In this document: piece after piece, positions 39,304 through 47,353 of the stretch | How positions within the stretch are numbered: position 1 is the stretch's first letter | How the letters are laid out: the number at the start of each line of letters is the position of its first letter | NCBI GenBank assembly: GCA_903833275.1 | Contig: CAILEP010000020.1 | Span: 62,001 to 126,000 of the forward strand | Direction: 5' to 3' | Source: an uncultured Bdellovibrionales bacterium | Lineage (GTDB): Bacteria; Bdellovibrionota; Bdellovibrionia; Bdellovibrionales; UBA1609 | Length of the DNA: 64,000 nucleotides | Translations under genes and position numbers: made by a program | The notes under the pieces: model-generated | The model's input: the letters and a program-made list of their open reading frames with translations, nothing else | What the model was told of the DNA's origin: nothing | Database searches by the model: none

Positions 39304-41391
39304 ATGGCGAGCTTGTCAAAATTCAATCGGGCGTTAAAACGCGAAGGCGATCAGCGTGGGCGCCATAGCGTGCGCAATCAACGTGGCCAGATGGCGATCT
39401 TTGTCGCGCTCATCTTTCAAGTTCTATTTCTGTTTTTTGCCATGGCGATTAACATTGGGCTCGCGGTGCACGATAAAATTAATCTGCAGAACGCAACAGA
39501 TCTAGCGGCGTATTACGCGGCTGAGAAGCAAGCTGAAATGCTCAACGTAATCGCCCACACCAACTATCAAATTCGCCAGGCCTATAAATTATTAAATTTT
39601 CGATACTATTATCTCGGCACTATGGGTTACCAAGATCACCCGAGCGGGGCACCAACGGTTTATTCAGAAGGCTCAACTTACGGCGCCATCACCTCGAATG
39701 GGCCAGACCCGCTTTCGATCTGCATTGCGTACTCGCCAACTTGGGTCAATGTGCAAGGCGATAACCTTTGCAAAGGCCCACATACAAATGTACCGAACGT
39801 GCCGATACCGCCGGTGATCGCGCCGTTCATACCGGCCAATTTGATCTTTCAACAGATGGCGATCAAGGGGCAGGCCCATATTGCAAAGACATGCAATACC
39901 TTTGCGACGTTCAATTGGTGGTACGCTTCATCGATTTTGATGTCATATGCTCTCGATCAAGAAAATCGCAAAAAAGTGATACGTGCAATCGCCGCAAACC
40001 TGAGTCTGAAAATGGATGGCAACCAAGGCGACATGCTCGATCTCGATGGTTATAGCATTTATCAAGGTGCTAAAAAAACTTTTGAAAAAAACCTCACCGA
40101 TTCAAATTTGAGATCCCACCCCAAGTTTGAATTAAAAAATCCGCTTGAAGGCAAATCGCAAAAAGATTGGTTGCCCGAAATTGAAGTTTATTTTTCTGTT
40201 GTTTACGATGATGTCGTGGGTACAAGTAATAGCTGTACGGCCGTTGCAAGGCTCGTTTCTGATCAGCCACAGCATTACGACGTGGCCTTTTTGCAAGGGG
40301 TCTTTCCGGGCTCATTGCCAGCCGAGTGGGATCTGCTGCATAACTATGTCGTAGCCCTTCGATCTTTTGGCGTCGGCGACCCGCGACGTCTATCACTCGG
40401 GGTTGAGAAAAACCCTTGGTATTGGGTCTACGTTGCCGCGAAAGCGACTTCGACCCCCACTCAGATGTTTTCGCCAACTTCGCGCTCGACGCCATTTGTG
40501 GCGCGCGCCTACGCACAGCCGTTTGGTGGCCGCGTCGGGCCCTGGTACGGCAAACTTTGGCCCAATGGCAATTCAGAATCAAGCGGGCCGCAGTTGCAAG
40601 AAAGAGCACCACCAAGATTGGGCGCGGGTGGCGCGATAAGAGCTAGTCAGGTGCGCCAGATCTTGCCAGGGTATTCGCGCTATCCGGGCGACATTTACGG
40701 TGAGACCGCTTCAAACTATTTGCAGTCTTTAGCTAATTTATTTAACCCGGTCAGCAATCAGGGTGGGGTCGCTTCAAACTTTACCGATTACGCGAGTATA
40801 TTTAGTACGTTTTATGGTGGGCCGCACGATTCGTTGGCATATCGCAATCAGGTGACGGCACCGTTTCGACCGTTTGAGCTCGCGGCCGTAGCGCCCGATT
40901 TATTTGATATCACCTACTATTCGATTCAGCCAAATTTCGGTAAAAAATATTTGCCGGCACTTGAGTTTAACGCCGATCGTTTGGGCATTCCAAAGACTTC
41001 GATCTACGGCGATCTTGGCCAGCGAACTCACGACCCTTCGCTCTGGGATTTTTCGGTAAAAGATCAGATGAAAACGACAATCGATCTTTTGCACAAGGCC
41101 AACGAGTTTTGGTACGTACGAAAGCGCGAACACTTGCTGACCTCTTGGGTGGGTGGGCCGAACTACGCCGACTATTTTAGCTTTCCGGTTGATCGGTTCG
41201 GCCATTGCAATTCGACGGATGATAGCTTTCAGCCTTCGACCCCGGCGGCCCCGGGCGGTTGTGTTGATGGCGGCGGGCGAACTGGGTACTCAGTCAAAAT
41301 TATATCGCCAGAAATGCTCACTAAATCTTTGCCATTAGGCGGAGCTGGGCAAAACGGCACGATCGCAAATGCGATACCGGCCGATTGGTAA
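39304..41391 (+). CDS. TadE/TadG-like Flp pilus/secretion-associated protein
   Basis: NQRGQMAIFVALIFQVLFLFFAMAINIGLAVHDKINLQNATDLAAYYAA TM segment; ATG at 39304 preferred over the listed start 39112. Confidence 0.65.
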   Translation: MASLSKFNRALKREGDQRGRHSVRNQRGQMAIFVALIFQVLFLFFAMAINIGLAVHDKINLQNATDLAAYYAAEKQAEMLNVIAHTNYQIRQAYKLLNFRYYYLGTMGYQDHPSGAPTVYSEGSTYGAITSNGPDPLSICIAYSPTWVNVQGDNLCKGPHTNVPNVPIPPVIAPFIPANLIFQQMAIKGQAHIAKTCNTFATFNWWYASSILMSYALDQENRKKVIRAIAANLSLKMDGNQGDMLDLDGYSIYQGAKKTFEKNLTDSNLRSHPKFELKNPLEGKSQKDWLPEIEVYFSVVYDDVVGTSNSCTAVARLVSDQPQHYDVAFLQGVFPGSLPAEWDLLHNYVVALRSFGVGDPRRLSLGVEKNPWYWVYVAAKATSTPTQMFSPTSRSTPFVARAYAQPFGGRVGPWYGKLWPNGNSESSGPQLQERAPPRLGAGGAIRASQVRQILPGYSRYPGDIYGETASNYLQSLANLFNPVSNQGGVASNFTDYASIFSTFYGGPHDSLAYRNQVTAPFRPFELAAVAPDLFDITYYSIQPNFGKKYLPALEFNADRLGIPKTSIYGDLGQRTHDPSLWDFSVKDQMKTTIDLLHKANEFWYVRKREHLLTSWVGGPNYADYFSFPVDRFGHCNSTDDSFQPSTPAAPGGCVDGGGRTGYSVKIISPEMLTKSLPLGGAGQNGTIANAIPADW

Positions 41392-41675
41392 ATTTCAAAA
41401 TTTGCGTTAGCAATTGATTCGGCGAAGGCTTCGACCATCGTTTTGCCAGATGTCTCACCGGATGTTTTGCCCGACTTTTTGCTCGAATTTTTACCTAGAA
41501 CAAAGTCTAGTTTTACCCCCGCAGCCTTAAGAAATCTCGACCAAAGCCGATCTAGACCCAAGACGAAAGTCATTAATCGTGCGCGGCGCGGTGAGTGTCT
41601 TAGCTGTAGGTGCACCGAAGGTTTTCTGAGGGTTCACCGCCGGTTCGTTGAAGGTTCTCTAAACGGGGGGTTTGC

Positions 41676-41795
41676 ATGAAAAAACTATTTTTGGTCGGGG
41701 TCATCTTTTATCTACTCTCGCTCACGGCGTGCTCAGATCTTTGGATCAAGCCAAGCGATAGAGGCCCGGCAAATCACGTTTTCGAACGTCCGTAA
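41676..41795 (+). CDS. 39-aa small lipoprotein MKKLFLVGVIFYLLSLTACSDLWIKPSDRGPANHVFERP
   Basis: ATG after GGGGGG; lipobox LTAC; below the ORF-track length cutoff. Confidence 0.6.
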   Translation: MKKLFLVGVIFYLLSLTACSDLWIKPSDRGPANHVFERP

Positions 41796-42011
41796 TTTTA
41801 GACTTATATATTCAGCTTTCGTTCGTCTCAGTTTTTTCTCGGACGATTTATTCCAAGTTATGAGATTTTGCTTTTTTAAAAAAACTAATGCGTACGCGGC
41901 TTGAGTGCAGCGTACTTATGCCGTCCGAATAAATTAAAAATACAGTGGCATGAGTCTTGCGATAACCCCTTCTGTGCGACCTCAATTTCGAGGCGGCAAA
42001 CGAAGGTGTTT

Positions 42012-42563
42012 ATGCGCGAGGGTGAGTTACTAGACATAATTGACGATCATAATCAGGTGATTGGCTATGCGCCGAAGGCCGACGTCTATCGCTTGAGGCT
42101 GTCGCATCGGGTGGTGCACACGTTGGTTGTCGACCCAAGCGGGCGTCTCTGCGTAATTAAGCGGGCACGTCAGACAAGCGATTCGCCGAGTGACTATTTT
42201 TATTCGTCACCGGCAGCGGGGCACGTACGGGCCGGTGAGCCCGTTGAGCAAGCGGCACTTCGCGAACTTGAACATCAAACGGGTCTCAAGGGCCCAATTG
42301 CTCATGTTGCTGGTTTTGATTTCAAACATAGTTTTACGATTCGCATCGAATTGTTTTTGAAAATACTCCGCCCCGCCGTCGACAAAATTAATCTAAATGT
42401 GTCGGAGTTTTCGCCTGGCCAATTCTATTCTTCGCAAGAGCTCTCGGCGCTAGCGGGGCCGATAATGTGCCCACAGCTTGAGCGATGCCTGTACGAGCTT
42501 CGTTGTGTCGAAAATCATGATACGGTAGAAGGGGGCCTTCGCCGCGCCCCCGGAGAGATTTAG
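42012..42563 (+). CDS. Nudix-like hydrolase with degenerate Nudix box
   Basis: GHVRAGEPVEQAALRELEHQTGL aligns with Gx5Ex7REUxEExGU but EE is replaced by HQ. Confidence 0.75.
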   Translation: MREGELLDIIDDHNQVIGYAPKADVYRLRLSHRVVHTLVVDPSGRLCVIKRARQTSDSPSDYFYSSPAAGHVRAGEPVEQAALRELEHQTGLKGPIAHVAGFDFKHSFTIRIELFLKILRPAVDKINLNVSEFSPGQFYSSQELSALAGPIMCPQLERCLYELRCVENHDTVEGGLRRAPGEI

Positions 42564-42769
42564 CCAATTTTGGGCCCAGTGTTGAACTCTTTGTCGGCAG
42601 GCAAATGGTTATTTAGATGTCGGCGTTCAGAAGTGGTTCGGTGGGCGCCTAACCACCTAGAACCTCGCATGATTTTGATGTAAAAAATAGTCAGACTCTT
42701 CGAAAAATTGAGTTCTATTGGCCTCAATTTTGCTCTTGTGGTAACTGATTTTCTTCACAGGAGCCCCCC

Positions 42770-43612
42770 ATGACGCCACAAAATTTTAAGCAGCAGAAAA
42801 CACGATCGCCATTTAGCTTATCGGCGATTGCCGCAGCCGTTCTTGTCGCCGCTCAAGTGCTGAGTTCAAGCGCGATGGCTTGGGGGATTATGGGTGATAG
42901 AGGGTTGGCTGGCCGTCGAGCTTCTTATTTTGGTCAATATTTGAAACTAAATAAACAAATAAATTTTTGTATCAATAATGAAGACCCAAAGGACTTCGAT
43001 TCAAATTCAATTGAATTGCAAGTTCGAATGGCACTTTCTCTTTGGCTTCAGGCCGCAAACTTTGGCAAAAGCGAAGTGAGGATTTCAAGAATTGGTTGTG
43101 GCGGCGACGACTTTAATTTGAAGATCGACATTTCGCCAGACTCGGGCTGCCCTAGCGGGGCATGTGAAAAAGCTTTGCAGTTTGAGACTGGTAAATTCTA
43201 TCAAAGAGTTAAGATAGATCCGAAATTTGAATTTGTTTCTACAAATGGCACCAACGCGTACACTTTGGATTTTAAAGAAGTGGTGACCGATCTTGGCAAA
43301 GCTCTGGGGCGTGTAAATTTCGGTCTTTTGCAGGCCGTTAGCTACGTGAGTTTTGAAAATCACTTAACATCGGCCGATGTTGCGCAGCTGGTGGATACGG
43401 CCCCAGATGTTATTTTTGCTTCGACTTACCCCACGTTAATTCACGAACTGGGACATGCCTTTGGCCTTTGCGACACCTACGCCGGGGCGACTAATTGTGA
43501 GCAGTTCTCTGTGCCATTGGCGAGTCAACCCCCAAGCGTGATGTCTAGCGACGGGTATTTCTATTTAACAACGGATGACATCGCGGGCATTCGTGCCTTT
43601 ATGGCGAAGTAA
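42770..43612 (+). CDS. Secreted zinc metalloprotease (HExxHxxGxxD type)
   Basis: Signal peptide to AMAWG; IHELGHAFGLCDTY. Confidence 0.8.
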   Translation: MTPQNFKQQKTRSPFSLSAIAAAVLVAAQVLSSSAMAWGIMGDRGLAGRRASYFGQYLKLNKQINFCINNEDPKDFDSNSIELQVRMALSLWLQAANFGKSEVRISRIGCGGDDFNLKIDISPDSGCPSGACEKALQFETGKFYQRVKIDPKFEFVSTNGTNAYTLDFKEVVTDLGKALGRVNFGLLQAVSYVSFENHLTSADVAQLVDTAPDVIFASTYPTLIHELGHAFGLCDTYAGATNCEQFSVPLASQPPSVMSSDGYFYLTTDDIAGIRAFMAK

Positions 43613-43719
43613 AACGTTAAAATAAATTCTAAGTGTCTCATTTTGAGAAAGTCGGACAATAGTCGAATAATTACGACTTTGGTCTAAAGTGAGACTGTCA
43701 AAGTGCCGATTAGTCTTGC

Positions 43720-45327
43720 ATGGATAAAGATCAATTTCGATTAGGGTTTTTATTTGTTCTCGGATTAATAACGGTGGCGTTTATCACACCCGCTGAGGCG
43801 GCGTGCCCGAGCGGCTATCAGTCCGGCGTTGACATGGCGAACACCCCGATTTGTTGGGTGGCAGCGACCGACGGTAAATGCCCCTCGCCAGTTGACACAG
43901 TTGATTCTAAAGGTTTTTGTAATCATGCAGATCCCAGTGGCGGAACCACCAACAACTCCAATTTAAACTCGGCGTACGGTGCTTCGAACTCGGCGGGTCG
44001 TCTGCCAGCGGGCGCGTGTATTTCTAATTATATCGGCAGCGATCGTGCGGCATTTTATGGCAGCTTTCGATCTAAATCTGATGTTGAAATTTTAGCTGAA
44101 CTTAAAGCGCAAGATTGTGGGCAGGCTGCGACTTTGGCTGACAAATGTTGCGGCAACCCGGCGAGCTGTATTACCAGCGACCCGAGCACCGATGCTGAAG
44201 CACAAGACAGCACCTGGGCGGGGCAGGCATTTCAATTTTTAGCGTCAGCGGCGGTGTCTGTTCCGGCTGGTTCGATCACCGACGCTTGCGGCCGAATGAA
44301 AGATGCGGCTTATGCGATGACGGCTTTACAAACCTTTATGTCGGGCAAATGCAGTTTGAAGGTGAACGCCTGTAAGTCGGCTTGCACTTCGAAGCTGACC
44401 CAAGCGCGAAGTGATTATCAAAAACTTGATAAGGTCGAATTGCGCGGGCAATGCGCGGTTGATCTTGAAACCATCGGCAGCGTAAAAGACGCTCTCGATT
44501 CGTTAAATAATCTTTGTATTAGCTCGGCCAATGCCAACGTCGCGGTTCGACAGCAAGTGGTGGCGTCGCAAATGTCGGGTAAGTTCGCGGCCATGTGCCA
44601 AGATCAAGCGAACAATCAGCAGAATGCTTTTGCTAACCCTGATTGCACGCAGCCGGCGCAGGCGGTGACTCCGTTTTGCCAATATCAGTGCAATCGCCCA
44701 GGTGCGGCTCAAGACCCCAATTGTTCGGCGCTGTTGTCAGCAATGAGAAACAATCCAGGTTATGGGGCCGGCGGAGTGCCAGACGGGTCGAATTCAAATG
44801 CAAATTCTTTGTACGGCGGGTTGCCGACTTCGCCAGAAAACCCGCAGCTTGCGATACCGCCAACAACAGATGCTTCGTCGAAGGGTCTCGCTAAAACTGA
44901 AGGCGGCGGCGCGAGTGGCGGCCTTGGTGGAGGCGGTGGCGGTGGCGGCGGCAGTTCGGGCGGCCCAGCTGGTAAAGCGGGCGGCGGCTATGACACAAGT
45001 ATTTTACGCGGCATCGCCTCGGGCAATGGCTACTCGGCCGGCCCACACATGGCCTCGGGTTCAAACGGCGGTTTCAGCGGCTACGGCGGCGGCACCAACA
45101 ATGTTCTCGGTAAGCCACTCAATCTTAAAAATTATTTACCCGGCGGCAAAGACGGCGCGCCGAGAGGCCCCTTTCGCGGCCTCGCTTCGAAAGCCGCCGA
45201 CATCGGCCCAGCTCACGACGACATCTTCGAAAAAATCTCAAATCGCTTTTACGTCGTTTGTCTACGTGACGGATTATACGACTGCGACACCCTCAAGAAA
45301 ATGAAACGCGGAGTCGGAGGTAACTAA
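43720..45327 (+). CDS. Secreted Cys-rich, Gly-rich hypothetical protein A
   Basis: Signal peptide, about 35 Cys, polyGly linker, C-terminal DDIFEKISNRFYVV. Confidence 0.75.
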   Translation: MDKDQFRLGFLFVLGLITVAFITPAEAACPSGYQSGVDMANTPICWVAATDGKCPSPVDTVDSKGFCNHADPSGGTTNNSNLNSAYGASNSAGRLPAGACISNYIGSDRAAFYGSFRSKSDVEILAELKAQDCGQAATLADKCCGNPASCITSDPSTDAEAQDSTWAGQAFQFLASAAVSVPAGSITDACGRMKDAAYAMTALQTFMSGKCSLKVNACKSACTSKLTQARSDYQKLDKVELRGQCAVDLETIGSVKDALDSLNNLCISSANANVAVRQQVVASQMSGKFAAMCQDQANNQQNAFANPDCTQPAQAVTPFCQYQCNRPGAAQDPNCSALLSAMRNNPGYGAGGVPDGSNSNANSLYGGLPTSPENPQLAIPPTTDASSKGLAKTEGGGASGGLGGGGGGGGGSSGGPAGKAGGGYDTSILRGIASGNGYSAGPHMASGSNGGFSGYGGGTNNVLGKPLNLKNYLPGGKDGAPRGPFRGLASKAADIGPAHDDIFEKISNRFYVVCLRDGLYDCDTLKKMKRGVGGN

Positions 45328-46268
45328 TGAGCAGCTCGCAATTTTACCGCTCGGTGTTTGCCACCCGAATTTTATTGGCCATTTCAATTGTAGTTCTCAC
45401 TTCAAGCAACGGCTGGGCGCAGGGCGGATCAGCCTCTGCCGGCCTTACGCAAGTTGCAGGCGGTATTAGTGTCGTAGCAAGTGGCGCTGGGGCTTATTAT
45501 ACCTGTACGGCATGTCATACCTGCAAGGCGGCCGCGTGTACGATGACTTGCGTAATGTGCGCCAGCTTGGTGGCCAACACCGCAACTAGTGCGGCGGGCA
45601 TGGCAGGCGCCGGAAGTACCCAGGGAGATTTAAGTAACGGGGCAGGGCTATGTACACCAGGTGACACAAGTTGTGCTGGTGGTTATGGGCCAAATCCGAC
45701 GCCAAGCACACCAGGCGCTGGCGGTTTCGGCGGTGGGCCAAATGGCAATTGTGCTCCAGCCGACCTTGTTTGTTTGGGCAACATCGCCTCGTCAAATGGT
45801 TACAAATATAACCCAGCTGATAATTCAATTTCGACTCCGAAGGGTAAATTCCCGGCGAGTGCTTTGGCTTCTGGTCAATCGATGGCGGCGGCAGGGATTA
45901 TCGGAAAAGACGAAGTTGGTAAAGCCGATGCATTGATAAAGGCCATAAACGATAAAATGAAAGTCTCATCCGTCGGAGTTGCTGGCGGTGGTGGCGGCGG
46001 TGGTTCGGGTGGCGGCGTTAAATATGAATATACAAATGATACTCCGTTGGGCGGGATGCAAAAGCCGAAGGGCCCGACAACAGCGGGTTTGACTCGCACA
46101 CTTGCCAGTGGAGAATTAATCGGCTCGCAAGTTGATGATATTTTTGAAATGATCACGCGCAAGTATCAAGAAAAATCAAAAGAGAATATTTTTGTCGGCC
46201 AACAACCGGGGTCAGTGCCAGCGCCGGCCCCACGCGCGGGTCAGCAGCCGCCGTCGCCGCGTCGCTAG
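45327..46268 (+). CDS. Secreted Cys-cluster, Gly-rich hypothetical protein B
   Basis: Signal peptide, CTACHTCKAAACTMTCVMC cluster, polyGly linker, C-terminal VDDIFEMITRKYQEK; start overlaps stop of protein A (TAATG). Confidence 0.75.
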   Translation: MSSSQFYRSVFATRILLAISIVVLTSSNGWAQGGSASAGLTQVAGGISVVASGAGAYYTCTACHTCKAAACTMTCVMCASLVANTATSAAGMAGAGSTQGDLSNGAGLCTPGDTSCAGGYGPNPTPSTPGAGGFGGGPNGNCAPADLVCLGNIASSNGYKYNPADNSISTPKGKFPASALASGQSMAAAGIIGKDEVGKADALIKAINDKMKVSSVGVAGGGGGGGSGGGVKYEYTNDTPLGGMQKPKGPTTAGLTRTLASGELIGSQVDDIFEMITRKYQEKSKENIFVGQQPGSVPAPAPRAGQQPPSPRR

Positions 46269-46298
46269 CTAAGAGCGCCTTTCCTAAAACTGAAAATA

Positions 46299-47336
46299 TT
46301 AAACAATTAATTGTCGGCGTAGCGAAGTCATCTCGTTGATGTGCACTCCTGGTGCGATGACGGATGATTCGATTAAGCCCTGCATAACACGCGAGTCGGC
46401 GCCGAGAACGGCGAAGTCGCGCACTTCAACATTGGCGTCGACGTAGCTTTCGGGGCCCATCAGTAAAAACGAACCCGGGTTGAGTGCGCCATTAAAGACC
46501 GAGCCTTTTGAAACCCATTGTGCTTCGCCGATGCGCTCATAGGTAAAGCCGAAGCGGGCGAAGACGTTATTGAGGCGACGGCCGAAAACAGAATCTTGGC
46601 CAAGCTCAATCAGCGCTCGTTGCGTCGACTCGAGATAGCTGTTGAGATCTGTGGTCTCAAGCCAGAGAAGGCTCGGGTCGTGATAGGCGAAAACCTTCTC
46701 GCCTCTGATCATGGCGGGCTCGAGGCAATGATTGAAAATATGAAACGGCAAGCTGTGGGCCGGCATGTATTTAAACACGCGCTCTGAGAAAATAAAAACG
46801 CCGGTAAAATGTTGGGCCTTTTCTTTGCGATTAGGGTCGGTGCCGCCAAGCTTTGTCACAAGCCCATCGGCGTTGGCCCAGACCCCGCCAAGCGTGAGGC
46901 CCGCGGCCGGGTGATCTGTGGTCAGTAAAGTTGCGAGCGCGCCCGATTGGCGATGAAAATCAATAAGCGGTTTCAGGCCGTAATCGTGATTGAATAGAAT
47001 AATTTCGTCGCCGTTAATAACTAGAAAATTTTCGCCAGTGAGTTGGGCGGCGTTATTTTTTATACCGCCGCCGCTTCCGAGAATTTTTGTTTCGTTCGAA
47101 AAATGCAGATTGTATTTGCCGCCCGAGGCTTTAGTAAGCCCGCGCACTGCCGACTCTACGGTCTGTGGCAAGTGATGCGTGTTAATAACTAAATTTTCGA
47201 GACCGAGGCTTTCGAGATAAACCAGCGAGTACGCCAATTGCGGTAGATTTAAAAAAGGCAACGCGGGTTTTGCGACCCTGTCGGTGGTGGGGCGAAAGCG
47301 GGTGCCGAGGCCAGCACAAAGCAGTTCAGCGTTCAT
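46299..47336 (-). CDS. NDP-sugar nucleotidyltransferase (MurU-like with C-terminal extension)
   Basis: LLCAGLGTRFRPTTDRVAKPALPF; LVINGDEI; C-term LbH-like segment. Confidence 0.75.
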   Translation of the reverse strand: MNAELLCAGLGTRFRPTTDRVAKPALPFLNLPQLAYSLVYLESLGLENLVINTHHLPQTVESAVRGLTKASGGKYNLHFSNETKILGSGGGIKNNAAQLTGENFLVINGDEIILFNHDYGLKPLIDFHRQSGALATLLTTDHPAAGLTLGGVWANADGLVTKLGGTDPNRKEKAQHFTGVFIFSERVFKYMPAHSLPFHIFNHCLEPAMIRGEKVFAYHDPSLLWLETTDLNSYLESTQRALIELGQDSVFGRRLNNVFARFGFTYERIGEAQWVSKGSVFNGALNPGSFLLMGPESYVDANVEVRDFAVLGADSRVMQGLIESSVIAPGVHINEMTSLRRQLIV

Positions 47337-47353
47337 TGCACTCTCGAAGCGTG

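Noticed and set aside
41229-41615. Minus-strand 128-aa ORF (GKTSGETSGKT repeat)
   Set aside because: Half is antisense to the TadE/G-like gene; the repeat is explained by the 12-bp DNA repeat
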